Assembly (NCBI RefSeq): GCF_002087075.1 | Contig: NZ_MWSM01000001.1 | Location: 59,634 to 99,888, forward strand | Direction of reading: 5' to 3' | DNA: 40,255 nt | From: Streptococcus pseudopneumoniae ATCC BAA-960 = CCUG 49455 | GTDB lineage: Bacteria; Bacillota; Bacilli; Lactobacillales; Streptococcaceae | Part shown: piece after piece, positions 24,267 to 34,959 of the stretch | Layout: each line of letters starts with the position of its first letter | Numbering within the stretch: position 1 is the stretch's first letter | Notes under the pieces: model-generated | What the model saw: the letters and a program-made list of their open reading frames with translations, nothing else | Databases searched by the model: none | What the model was told of the DNA's origin: nothing | Program-made: the position numbers and the translations under genes

Positions 24267-25196
24267 ATGGAAAAGATTGTCATTACAGCAACTGCTGAAA
24301 GTATTGAACAAGTTGAACAACTACTCGAAGCTGGCGTAGACCGTATCTATGTCGGTGAGAAAGATTTTGGCCTTCGTCTGCCAACGACCTTTAGTTATGA
24401 CCAATTACGTGAAATCGCTAAGTTGGTTCATGATGCTGGTAAGGAATTGATCGTTGCGGTCAATGCTCTCATGCACCAAGATATGATGGATCGTATCAAG
24501 CCTTTCTTAGACTTTTTGGAAGAAATTAAGACAGACTACATTACGATTGGGGATGCAGGTGTCTTTTACGTAGTCAACCGCGATGGTTACTCCTTTAAGA
24601 CTATCTACGATGCTTCAACTATGGTGACAAGCAGTCGTCAGATTAACTTCTGGGGACAAAAGGCTGGCGCATCTGAAGCTGTTTTGGCGCGTGAAATTCC
24701 ATCGGCTGAACTCTTCAAAATGCCAGAGATTTTGGAAATTCCTGCTGAAGTTTTGGTTTACGGTGCCAGTGTCATCCATCATTCTAAACGTCCGCTCTTG
24801 CAAAATTACTATAACTTTACACATATCGATGATGAAAAGACTCGCAAGCGTGACCTTTTCTTGTCTGAGCCAAGTGATCCTGAGAGTCACTATTCCATTT
24901 TTGAAGACAATCATAGGACCCACATCTTTGCCAACAATGACCTTGATTTGATGACCAAATTGACAGAATTGGTAGAGCATGGTTTTACTCACTGGAAACT
25001 AGAAGGGCTCTACACTCCTGGTCAGAACTTTGTTGAGATTGCAAAACTCTTTATCCAAGCGCGTAGCTTGATCCAAGAGGGCAACTTTAGCCATGACCAA
25101 GCTTTCTTGCTGGATGAAGAAGTTCGTAAACTTCACCCTAAAAACCGTTTCCTTGATACAGGATTTTATGATTACGATCCTGATATGGTTAAATAA
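24267..25196 (+). CDS. Peptidase U32 family protein
   Basis: 309 residues with a U32 TIM-barrel: ITATAESIEQVEQLLEAGVDRIYVGEKDFGLR at the N-terminus, TDYITIGDAGVFYVVN, LVYGASVIHHSKRPLLQNYYN and the family region GFTHWKLEGLYTPGQNFVEIAKLF. It is the short Firmicute form (YrrN-like). U32 proteins include RNA-modifying hydroxylases and collagenase-like enzymes, so protease activity should not be assumed. ATG 24267 is chosen by conservation; an upstream in-frame ATG at 24240 lies before the promoter's -10. There is no Shine-Dalgarno, in keeping with a leaderless message. Confidence 0.9.
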   Translation: MEKIVITATAESIEQVEQLLEAGVDRIYVGEKDFGLRLPTTFSYDQLREIAKLVHDAGKELIVAVNALMHQDMMDRIKPFLDFLEEIKTDYITIGDAGVFYVVNRDGYSFKTIYDASTMVTSSRQINFWGQKAGASEAVLAREIPSAELFKMPEILEIPAEVLVYGASVIHHSKRPLLQNYYNFTHIDDEKTRKRDLFLSEPSDPESHYSIFEDNHRTHIFANNDLDLMTKLTELVEHGFTHWKLEGLYTPGQNFVEIAKLFIQARSLIQEGNFSHDQAFLLDEEVRKLHPKNRFLDTGFYDYDPDMVK

Positions 25197-25209
25197 AGCA
25201 AATGATTCG

Positions 25210-25250
25210 TTGAGAGAAGGAAGATTTAAAATTTCTTCTCTCAATTTTTT
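25210..25250 (+). terminator. U32 peptidase gene terminator
   Basis: TTGAGAGAAG (25210-25219) and CTTCTCTCAA (25235-25244) form a perfect 10-bp stem, followed by T6. Confidence 0.88.
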
Positions 25251-25377
25251 GTATTTCTCCAATATTTTCAAAAAATAAGTAGGCTAGGATGCTCTGTTTG
25301 CTGGAATTTTTAATACAAGTAACCTTCTCGAGTTTGAAAATTATCCTATGTTTGCAGGTGCCAAATGGCCCTTTTTT

Positions 25378-25386
25378 TGGTATAAT
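25378..25386 (+). promoter_or_regulatory. dinG promoter, extended -10 next to the start codon
   Basis: TGGTATAAT (25378-25386), eight bases, ATG 25395; leaderless mRNA predicted. No -35 box at usable spacing. Confidence 0.7.
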
Positions 25387-25394
25387 TTTTTATA

Positions 25395-27845
25395 ATGAAA
25401 ACGATTGGTAATCGCTATGTTGTGGTGGATTTAGAGGCAACTAGCACAGGTAGTAAGGCTAAAATTATTCAAGTGGGAATTGTTGTGATTGAGGATGGAA
25501 AAATCGTCGATCACTATACGACGGATGTCAATCCACATGAACCTTTGGATGCTCATATCAAAGAACTGACAGGACTGACTGATCAACGTCTGGCACAAGC
25601 GCCTGATTTTTCGCAAGTTGCCAGAAAAATCTTTGACTTGGTGGAGGATGGGATTTTTGTAGCCCATAATGTTCAGTTTGATGCTAATCTCTTGGCGGAA
25701 AATTTATTTTTTGAAGGCTATGAACTAAGAAACCCTCGTGTTGATACGGTCGAATTGGCCCAGGTCTTTTTCCCTGAACTGGAAAAATATAGCTTGCCGA
25801 TTTTGTGTCGAGAATTAGGAATTCCTCTTAAACACGCACACACAGCCCTTTCAGATGCCCAAGCTACAGCAGAATTACTTCTTTTTTTACGGGAAAAGAT
25901 GACCCAGCTTCCTAAAGGTCTCTTGGAACGCTTGCTGGAAATGGCTGATGCTCTCTTATATGAGTCCTATCTGGTTATTGAAGAAATTTATCGAAGTCAA
26001 TCTATCCTGAGTTCACCAAACTTGGTCCAAGTTCAAGGACTGTATTTCAAGAAAACTACAGCTCCCCTGGAGCTACGAAAACTATCTCAAGATTTTTCTA
26101 AAAATATTTCTTTGTTGAACCTTGAAGTGAGGGAGGAACAAGAAAGTTTTGCTAAAGAGGTTGGCTTGCTATTGAAAGATGAGCCTGTCTCTCTGATTCA
26201 AGCGCCGACTGGGATTGGGAAAACTTATGGCTATCTCTTACCCGCTTTGTCCCAAGTGGAAAATCGTCAGATTGTCCTTAGTGTTCCGACAAAGATTCTT
26301 CAAAATCAAATCATGGAAGAAGAAGGTAAACGTCTCAAGGAAGTATTTCATACAGATATTCATTCTTTAAAGGGACCACACAATTATCTGAAGTTGGATA
26401 CCTTTTATCGTTCCTTGCAGGAAAATGATGAAAATCGCTTATTTAGACGTTTTAAAATGCAACTCTTGGTCTGGTTGACAGAGACAGAAACAGGAGATTT
26501 GGATGAAATTGGGCAACTCTACCGTTACCAACATTTTCTGACAGATCTTTGTCATGATGGGAATTTATCATCTCATAGCTTATTTGTGACGGAAGATTTT
26601 TGGAAACGTAGTCAAGAAAGGGCACAAACCTGCAAGCTTTTAGTGACCAATCATGCCTATCTTGTAACTAGACTGGAAGATAATCCTGAATTTGTCAGTG
26701 ACCGTTTATTGATTATTGATGAAGTTCAAAAGATTTTGTTAGCTCTAGAAAATCTGCTTCAAGAGACCTACGATATCCAGTCTATTATCAATTTGCTTGA
26801 TAAGGCTCTACTGGAGGAGCAAAATAAGGTCCAACAACGAATACTAGAAAGTATTCGCTTTGAGTGCTTCTACTTGATAGAACAATTTCAGTCTGGAAAA
26901 TCTAGGAAAAATATCTTAGATTCTCTGGTCAATCTCCATCAGTATTTTTCAGAATTAGAGGTAGAAGGCTTTGAGGAGCTGGTTCGCTATTTTACAGCTG
27001 ACCGAGATTACTGGCTTGAAGCAACTGAAACGAGTCAAAAGAAAATTCAGATTTCTTCTACGAAATCAGGCCGTATTCTTCTATCTTCCTTAGTGCCTGA
27101 TTCATGTCAAGTCTTGGGAGTGTCGGCCACTCTTGAGATTAGTCAAAGAGTTTCTTTGGCAGACCTGTTAGGCTATCCCGAAGCTAAATTTGTTAAGATT
27201 GAAGCTTGTAAAAAACAGGATCAAGAAGTGGTCTTGGTCAAAGATTTTCCTCTAGTAACAGAAACTTCCTTAGAAGTTTATGCCCAAGAGGTAGCTGATT
27301 TACTGATGGGAGTTCAAGCTTTCCAGCAACCGATTTTGGTTCTCTTTACCGCTAAAGACATGCTTCTAGCAGTATCGGATTTACTTCCAGTTAGCCACTT
27401 GGCCCAGTATAAAAATGGGGATGTTCATCAGCTAAAGAAACGCTTTGAAAAAGGTGAACAACAAATCCTGCTTGGCGCAGCAAGTTTCTGGGAAGGAGTT
27501 GATTTTTCAAGTCATCCTTTTGTAATTCAAGTTGTACCAAGACTTCCTTTCCAAAATCCTCAAGAGCCCTTGACGAAAAAGATCAATCAGGAACTAATTC
27601 AAGAAGGGAAAAATGCCTTTTATGATTATCAATTGCCAATGGCTATTATTCGTTTAAAACAGGCTTTGGGAAGAAGTATGAGACGTGAACACCAACGTTC
27701 TTTAACTCTTATTTTGGATAGGAGAATTGTCGGAAAACGATACGGCAAGCAAATAGTGACTTCTCTAGCAAAAGAAGCGACTGTTAAAACCGTCTCTCGA
27801 TCCGAAGTTGATGAAGCTGTTGATAAATTTTTAAATGAACTTTGA
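25395..27845 (+). CDS. dinG: DinG-family exonuclease/helicase
   Basis: 816 residues. An N-terminal DEDD exonuclease (about 1-170: VVVDLEATSTG, FVAHNVQFDANLL, HTALSDAQATAELL) is fused to a superfamily 2 helicase with Walker A APTGIGKTYGYLLPA, motif II IIDEVQK, ASFWEGVDFS and motif VI QALGRSMRRE. This is the Firmicute DinG form, where exonuclease activity prevails in studied members; the Fe-S cysteines of E. coli DinG are not arranged in the usual way here. Probable role in DNA repair or nucleic-acid turnover. No Shine-Dalgarno precedes the start. rodA follows after 36 bases. Confidence 0.92.
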   Translation: MKTIGNRYVVVDLEATSTGSKAKIIQVGIVVIEDGKIVDHYTTDVNPHEPLDAHIKELTGLTDQRLAQAPDFSQVARKIFDLVEDGIFVAHNVQFDANLLAENLFFEGYELRNPRVDTVELAQVFFPELEKYSLPILCRELGIPLKHAHTALSDAQATAELLLFLREKMTQLPKGLLERLLEMADALLYESYLVIEEIYRSQSILSSPNLVQVQGLYFKKTTAPLELRKLSQDFSKNISLLNLEVREEQESFAKEVGLLLKDEPVSLIQAPTGIGKTYGYLLPALSQVENRQIVLSVPTKILQNQIMEEEGKRLKEVFHTDIHSLKGPHNYLKLDTFYRSLQENDENRLFRRFKMQLLVWLTETETGDLDEIGQLYRYQHFLTDLCHDGNLSSHSLFVTEDFWKRSQERAQTCKLLVTNHAYLVTRLEDNPEFVSDRLLIIDEVQKILLALENLLQETYDIQSIINLLDKALLEEQNKVQQRILESIRFECFYLIEQFQSGKSRKNILDSLVNLHQYFSELEVEGFEELVRYFTADRDYWLEATETSQKKIQISSTKSGRILLSSLVPDSCQVLGVSATLEISQRVSLADLLGYPEAKFVKIEACKKQDQEVVLVKDFPLVTETSLEVYAQEVADLLMGVQAFQQPILVLFTAKDMLLAVSDLLPVSHLAQYKNGDVHQLKKRFEKGEQQILLGAASFWEGVDFSSHPFVIQVVPRLPFQNPQEPLTKKINQELIQEGKNAFYDYQLPMAIIRLKQALGRSMRREHQRSLTLILDRRIVGKRYGKQIVTSLAKEATVKTVSRSEVDEAVDKFLNEL

Positions 27846-27881
27846 TAAATAGTATTGTATGAAAGTATAAGGTTAGTGTAT

Positions 27882-29105
27882 ATGAAACGTTCTCTCGACT
27901 CAAGAGTCGATTATAGTTTGCTATTGCCAGTATTTTTTCTACTGGTTATTGGCGTGGTGGCTATCTATATAGCTGTTAGTCATGATTATCCAAACAATAT
28001 TCTGCCCATTTTAGGGCAGCAGGTCGCCTGGATTGCCTTGGGGCTTGTGATTGGTTTTGTGGTCATGCTCTTTAATACAGAATTTCTTTGGAAAGTAACC
28101 CCCTTTCTGTATATTTTAGGCTTGGGACTCATGGTCTTGCCAATTGTCTTTTATAATCCAAGCCTAGTTGCATCAACGGGTGCCAAAAACTGGGTATCGG
28201 TAAATGGTGTTACCTTGTTCCAGCCGTCAGAATTTATGAAGATATCCTATATCCTCATGTTGGCTCGTGTCATTGTCCAGTTTACCAAAAAACATAAGGA
28301 ATGGAGACGCACGGTTCCGCTGGACTTTTTGTTAATTTTTTGGATGATTCTCTTTACTATTCCAGTCCTAGTTCTTTTAGCACTTCAAAGTGACTTAGGG
28401 ACGGCTTTGGTTTTTGTAGCCATTTTCTCAGGAATCGTTTTATTATCAGGGGTTTCTTGGAAAATTATTATCCCAGTATTTGTGACTGCTGTAACAGGAG
28501 TTGCTGGTTTCTTAGCCATCTTTATTAGCAAGGACGGACGAGCTTTTCTTCACCAGATTGGAATGCCGACCTACCAAATCAATCGGATTTTGGCTTGGCT
28601 CAATCCCTTTGAGTTTGCCCAAACAACGACTTACCAGCAGGCTCAAGGGCAGATTGCCATTGGGAGCGGTGGTTTATTTGGCCAAGGTTTTAATACTTCA
28701 AATCTGCTTATTCCAGTTCGTGAGTCAGATATGATTTTCACGGTCATTGCAGAAGATTTTGGCTTTATTGGCTCTGTCCTGGTTATTGTCCTTTACCTCA
28801 TGTTGATTTACCGTATGTTGAAGATTACTCTCAAATCAAATAACCAGTTCTACAGCTATATTTCCACAGGTTTGATTATGATGTTACTCTTCCACATCTT
28901 TGAGAATATCGGAGCTGTGACGGGCTTGCTTCCTTTGACTGGGATTCCTCTGCCTTTTATTTCGCAAGGGGGATCGGCTATTATCAGTAACTTGATTGGT
29001 GTTGGTTTGCTTTTATCGATGAGTTACCAGACTAATCTAGCTGAAGAAAAGAGTGGAAAAGTCCGATTCAAGCGGAAAAAGGTTGTATTAAAACGAATCA
29101 AATAA
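27882..29105 (+). CDS. rodA: Peptidoglycan glycosyltransferase RodA (SEDS)
   Basis: 407 residues with ten predicted transmembrane helices. SEDS signatures: TGAKNWVSVNGVTLFQPSEFMKIS, LLALQSDLGTALVF, the functional loop with QAQGQIAIGSGGLFGQGF, RESDMIFTVIAEDFGFIG and GLLPLTGIPLPFISQGGSA. RodA polymerises lipid II for peripheral (elongation) wall growth with a class B PBP. ATG 27882 gives MKRSLDSRVDYSLLLP, the usual start; the earlier ATG 27855 adds nine unlikely residues. The Shine-Dalgarno (TAAGG) is weak. Confidence 0.95.
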   Translation: MKRSLDSRVDYSLLLPVFFLLVIGVVAIYIAVSHDYPNNILPILGQQVAWIALGLVIGFVVMLFNTEFLWKVTPFLYILGLGLMVLPIVFYNPSLVASTGAKNWVSVNGVTLFQPSEFMKISYILMLARVIVQFTKKHKEWRRTVPLDFLLIFWMILFTIPVLVLLALQSDLGTALVFVAIFSGIVLLSGVSWKIIIPVFVTAVTGVAGFLAIFISKDGRAFLHQIGMPTYQINRILAWLNPFEFAQTTTYQQAQGQIAIGSGGLFGQGFNTSNLLIPVRESDMIFTVIAEDFGFIGSVLVIVLYLMLIYRMLKITLKSNNQFYSYISTGLIMMLLFHIFENIGAVTGLLPLTGIPLPFISQGGSAIISNLIGVGLLLSMSYQTNLAEEKSGKVRFKRKKVVLKRIK

Positions 29106-29115
29106 GGAGAAAATC

Positions 29116-29670
29116 ATGGATAAAGTAGCAGTTATGTTAGCTCAGGGCTTTGAAGAAATTGAAGCTTTGACAGTTGTGGATGTTTTGCGTCGGGCAAATA
29201 TCACTTGTGATATGGTTGGTTTTGAAGAGCAAGTGACGGGTTCACATGCAATCCAAGTCACAGCAGATCGTGTCTTTGATGGTGATTTATCAGATTATGA
29301 CATGATTGTCCTTCCTGGAGGGATGCCTGGTTCTGCACATTTGCGCGATAATCAGGCCTTGATTCAAGAATTGAAAAGCTTCGAGCAAGAAGGAAAGAAA
29401 CTGGCAGCCATTTGTGCGGCTCCAATTGCCCTCAATCAAGCAGGGGTATTGAAAAACAAGCAGTACACTTGTTATGATGGTGTTCAAGAGCAAATCCTTG
29501 ATGGTCAATATGTCAAGGAAACAGTAGTGGTAGATGGTCATTTGACAACCAGTCGAGGTCCCTCGACAGCCCTTGCCTTTGCCTACGAGTTGGTAGAGCA
29601 ATTAGGAGGAGACGCAGAGGGGTTACGAACTGGAATGCTCTATCGAGATGTCTTTGGTAAAAATCAATAA
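29116..29670 (+). CDS. DJ-1/PfpI family protein (YajL-like)
   Basis: 184 residues: AVMLAQGFEEIEALTVVDVLRRA with the conserved Glu near residue 14, the elbow LPGGMPG and the nucleophile Cys100 in KLAAICAAPIALNQAG. Size and motifs fit the DJ-1 subgroup of glyoxalase/deglycase-like and redox-protective proteins. AAGGAG precedes the start, ten bases after rodA, so both genes are probably cotranscribed. A terminator follows. Confidence 0.92.
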   Translation: MDKVAVMLAQGFEEIEALTVVDVLRRANITCDMVGFEEQVTGSHAIQVTADRVFDGDLSDYDMIVLPGGMPGSAHLRDNQALIQELKSFEQEGKKLAAICAAPIALNQAGVLKNKQYTCYDGVQEQILDGQYVKETVVVDGHLTTSRGPSTALAFAYELVEQLGGDAEGLRTGMLYRDVFGKNQ

Positions 29671-29697
29671 AACGGGAGTTAACCTCTCGTTTTTTTA
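29669..29697 (+). terminator. Terminator after the DJ-1 gene
   Basis: AAAACGGGAG and CTCTCGTTTT (one G-U pair) around a TTAAC loop, followed by T7. Confidence 0.87.
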
Positions 29698-29739
29698 TGT
29701 GGAAAACTCAGGGAAATCATCGCTTTTTTAACGAAAAAA

Positions 29740-29748
29740 TGGTATAAT
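29740..29748 (+). promoter_or_regulatory. HAD-gyrB promoter, extended -10 next to the start codon
   Basis: TGGTATAAT (29740-29748), seven bases, ATG 29756; leaderless mRNA predicted. No -35 match. Confidence 0.7.
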
Positions 29749-29755
29749 GAAAGCT

Positions 29756-32280
<2,525 letters not shown>

Positions 32281-32317
32281 AAAATAGGGAGAAGTAGTTC
32301 CCTTGGTCTAAAAAATA

Positions 32318-32326
32318 TGATATAAT
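32318..32326 (+). promoter_or_regulatory. ezrA promoter, extended -10
   Basis: TGATATAAT at 32318-32326, 35 bases before the ezrA start. A short AGGGA...TCCCT hairpin without a T run lies just upstream and may slow transcription from gyrB. Confidence 0.7.
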
Positions 32327-32361
32327 CGTTACGATTGTTTCAAGTAAAAAAGGAGTTTGAT

Positions 32362-34089
32362 ATGTCTAATGGACAACTAATTTATTTAATGGTTGCAATT
32401 GCAGTCATTTTAGTTCTGGCTTATGTAGTAGCAATCTTTCTACGTAAGCGAAACGAGGGGAGATTAGAGGCGCTAGAAGAAAGAAAAGAAGAACTATACA
32501 ATCTTCCAGTAAATGATGAAGTAGAAGCTGTAAAAAATATGCACTTGATTGGACAAAGTCAAGTGGCTTTCCGTGAATGGAATCAAAAATGGGTCGATTT
32601 ATCTCTCAACTCTTTTGCCGATATTGAAAATAATCTCTTTGAAGCAGAAGGCTATAACCATTCATTTCGTTTTCTCAAGGCCAGTCATCAAATTGACCAA
32701 ATTGAGAGTCAAATTACTTTGATTGAAGAAGATATTGCTGAAATTCGCAATGCTTTGGCAGACTTAGAGAAGCAAGAATCTAAAAATAGTGGTCGTGTTC
32801 TTCATGCTTTGGATTTATTTGAGGAACTTCAGCATAGAGTTGCTGAAAATTCAGAACAGTATGGTCAAGCCTTGGATGAAATTGAAAAACAATTAGAAAA
32901 TATCCAATCTGAATTTTCACAATTTGTAACCTTGAATTCATCGGGTGACCCTGTGGAAGCCGCAGTGATTTTGGATAATACAGAAAATCACATTTTGGCC
33001 TTAAGTCATATTGTGGATCGTGTTCCAGCCTTGGTTACGACGCTTTCTACAGAATTGCCAGATCAATTACAGGATTTGGAAGCCGGTTATCGTAAACTAA
33101 TTGATGCTAATTATCATTTTGTTGAAACGGATATTGAAGCACGTTTCCACTTGCTTTATGAAGCATTCAAGAAAAACCAAGAGAATATTCGCCAGTTGGA
33201 ATTGGATAATGCCGAATATGAGAATGGACAGGCACAAGAGGAAATCAATGCTTTGTATGATATTTTTACTCGAGAAATTGCTGCTCAGAAAGTAGTGGAG
33301 AATCTACTTGCAACTCTTCCAACTTACCTTCAACATATGAAAGAGAATAATACTTTATTGGGAGAAGATATTGCACGTTTGAACAAGACCTATTTACTTC
33401 CTGAGACAGCTGCAAGCCATGTTCGTCGTATTCAGACAGAATTAGAGAGTTTTGAGGCAGCTATTGTTGAGGTAACTTCAAATCAAGAAGAACCAACCCA
33501 AGCTTATTCAGTTCTTGAAGAAAATCTTGAGGATTTACAAACTCAACTAAAAGATATTGAAGATGAGCAAATTTCAGTTAGTGAGCGCCTGACACAAATT
33601 GAGAAAGATGATATCAATGCACGTCAAAAGTCCAATGTTTATGTCAATCGTCTCCATACTATCAAGCGATACATGGAAAAACGCAATCTGCCAGGTATTC
33701 CACAAACTTTCTTGAAATTATTCTTTACGGCAAGCAATAATACCGAGGATTTAATGGTTGAGTTAGAACAGAAAATGATTAACATTGAATCTGTTACCCG
33801 AGTTCTTGAAATTGCAACGAATGATATGGAAGCTTTAGAAATGGAAACTTATAATATTGTACAATATGCAACCTTAACAGAGCAACTCTTGCAATATTCT
33901 AACCGCTATCGCTCATTTGATGAACGCATTCAAGAAGCATTTAACGAAGCTTTAGATATTTTTGAAAAAGAATTTGATTATCACGCTTCATTTGACAAGA
34001 TTTCTCAAGCATTGGAAGTGGCAGAGCCTGGTGTAACCAATCGCTTTGTTACCTCATATGAGAAAACACGTGAAACGATTCGTTTTTAA
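32362..34089 (+). CDS. ezrA: Septation ring formation regulator EzrA
   Basis: 575 residues: one N-terminal transmembrane helix (about 5-26, MSNGQLIYLMVAIAVILVLAYVV region) followed by long spectrin-like coiled coils to the C-terminus. The pattern NLPGIPQTFLKLFF...TEDLMVELEQ and the end FDEALD-like ERIQEAFNEALDIFEKEFDYHASFDKI are typical of EzrA. It tethers to the membrane, binds FtsZ and helps balance septal and peripheral wall synthesis. ATG 32362 follows AAAGGAG; the in-frame ATG at 32335 is less likely. Confidence 0.97.
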   Translation: MSNGQLIYLMVAIAVILVLAYVVAIFLRKRNEGRLEALEERKEELYNLPVNDEVEAVKNMHLIGQSQVAFREWNQKWVDLSLNSFADIENNLFEAEGYNHSFRFLKASHQIDQIESQITLIEEDIAEIRNALADLEKQESKNSGRVLHALDLFEELQHRVAENSEQYGQALDEIEKQLENIQSEFSQFVTLNSSGDPVEAAVILDNTENHILALSHIVDRVPALVTTLSTELPDQLQDLEAGYRKLIDANYHFVETDIEARFHLLYEAFKKNQENIRQLELDNAEYENGQAQEEINALYDIFTREIAAQKVVENLLATLPTYLQHMKENNTLLGEDIARLNKTYLLPETAASHVRRIQTELESFEAAIVEVTSNQEEPTQAYSVLEENLEDLQTQLKDIEDEQISVSERLTQIEKDDINARQKSNVYVNRLHTIKRYMEKRNLPGIPQTFLKLFFTASNNTEDLMVELEQKMINIESVTRVLEIATNDMEALEMETYNIVQYATLTEQLLQYSNRYRSFDERIQEAFNEALDIFEKEFDYHASFDKISQALEVAEPGVTNRFVTSYEKTRETIRF

Positions 34090-34117
34090 AAAGCTTAGTT
34101 CATTCTAAGCTTTTTTC
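34088..34117 (+). terminator. ezrA terminator
   Basis: AAAAGCTTAG, loop TTCATT, CTAAGCTTTTTT; a perfect stem overlapping the stop codon. The 870-bp gap up to 34959 holds no intact gene: it contains a palindrome, an IS66 remnant, a terminator, a RUP and the subtilase control region. Confidence 0.92.
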
Positions 34118-34236
34118 TTTACTCAAAAGCCATGAGTTTACTTATTTATCATTGAAATTAATGCTTGGTTTTGATATTATTTAAATATGAAGAAAGATAG
34201 AACAAAGCGTGGTAGTCACGCTAAAATGGGACGGAG

Positions 34237-34261
34237 TAAAAGAGTCCAGTGGACTCTTTTA
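34237..34261. repeat. 25-nt palindrome near the IS66 remnant
   Basis: TAAAAGAGTCC and GGACTCTTTTA are perfect complements around an AGT centre. It resembles a terminator stem without a T run long enough for efficient release. It may be part of the old element's end region. Confidence 0.6.
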
Positions 34262-34262
34262 G

Positions 34263-34490
34263 CCTAAGCTAAATTTTAAAAAGCGAGGGTGGTTGTTTTC
34301 TCAAAGTTTTGAAGGAGCTAAAGCAAGAGCTATTATTATGAGCTTGTTGGAAACAGCTAAACGTCATCAATTACATAGCGAGAAATATCTATCCTATCTT
34401 CTAGAATGTCTTCCAAACGAGGAAACTCTCGTAAACAAAGAGGTTTTAGAGGCTTATTTACCATGGACTAAAGTTGTACAAGAAAGGTGA
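34263..34490 (+). pseudogene. IS66-family transposase remnant (C-terminal end)
   Basis: An open frame after TAG 34260-34262 encodes RGWLFSQSFEGAKARAIIMS...LLETAKRHQLHSEKYLSYLLECLP...LEAYLPWTKVVQER, ending at TGA 34488. It matches the C-terminal end of IS66 TnpC transposases (S-x-x-GA-x-A-x-A-x-x-x-SL-x-ETAK...YLxYLLxxLP...LPW). The N-terminal and catalytic parts are absent, and there is no ATG with ribosome binding site. It marks old mobile-element activity downstream of ezrA. Confidence 0.72.
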
Positions 34491-34497
34491 AAATAAG

Positions 34498-34546
34498 AAA
34501 TCTCCAGATTAGGAACTATCGCTAAGTTCACTAATCTGGAGATTTT
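34498..34546 (+). terminator. Terminator after the IS66 remnant
   Basis: A 15-bp perfect stem, AAATCTCCAGATTAG (34498-34512) with 34531-34545, around an 18-nt loop that itself contains GAACT/AGTTC; a T5 run follows. Confidence 0.82.
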
Positions 34547-34609
34547 TCAATAGACTTCGTTATTGTACGGTTACGTTTGTCACAGTTCCTGAAATGCTTA
34601 ATTCACGAT

Positions 34610-34716
34610 TATAGTAAAATGAAATAAGAATAGGACAAATCGATCAGGACAGTCAAATCGATTTCTAACAATGTTTTAGAAGTAGAGGTGTACTATTCTA
34701 GTTTCAATCTACTATA
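34610..34716. repeat. RUP element (107 bp)
   Basis: The stretch from TATAGTAAAATGAAATAAGA to TTTCAATCTACTATA is exactly 107 bp, the published RUP length, with imperfect inverted ends TATAGTARAWTGAAA and TA at both borders. RUPs are non-autonomous repeats of pneumococci thought to be moved by IS630-Spn1. Confidence 0.85.
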
Positions 34717-34795
34717 AAAGCACATGAACTATTCTATGACCGTGATTAGTAAGGTTTTTGCTTAATGAGTAATTGAATGGAAAGTAATTATTTAA

Positions 34796-34889
34796 TAAAG
34801 AAATTTAGTCTTGTATTAATCGAGATTAAATTTCTTTATGTTTAAATTACATGAGAAGAGTGATTAATATTACAATTTTGTTACAAAAT
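34796..34889 (+). promoter_or_regulatory. Structured upstream region of the subtilase gene
   Basis: A 12-bp perfect hairpin, TAAAGAAATTTA (34796-34807) with TAAATTTCTTTA (34827-34838) around a 19-nt loop, is followed by the inverted repeat ATTTTGT-T-ACAAAAT (34875-34889). The second is a candidate operator upstream of the -10 box at 34923. Neither matches a regulator site I know. Confidence 0.4.
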
Positions 34890-34922
34890 AAGTTTTTGAT
34901 AGAATTTTCAGATAATTTAGGA

Positions 34923-34928
34923 TATAAT
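34923..34928 (+). promoter_or_regulatory. Subtilase gene -10 box
   Basis: TATAAT at 34923-34928, 31 bases before the start codon. No -35 match at 16-18 bp, so activation may be needed. Confidence 0.55.
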
Positions 34929-34959
34929 ACTTTTAATTTAAATAAAAAGGAGTGATTTT

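Noticed and set aside
29747..29749. ATG of a longer HAD protein (MKAMKYHD)
   Set aside because: It overlaps the -10 box of the promoter, so it would not be in the mRNA; the next ATG at 29756 fits the family start.
32281..32310. AGGGA...TCCCT hairpin after gyrB as a terminator
   Set aside because: The stem is only five bases and no T run follows; at most a pause site.
34187..34267. 26-codon ORF after ezrA reading through the 25-nt palindrome
   Set aside because: No ribosome binding site, no recognisable protein, and the palindrome explains much of its sequence.
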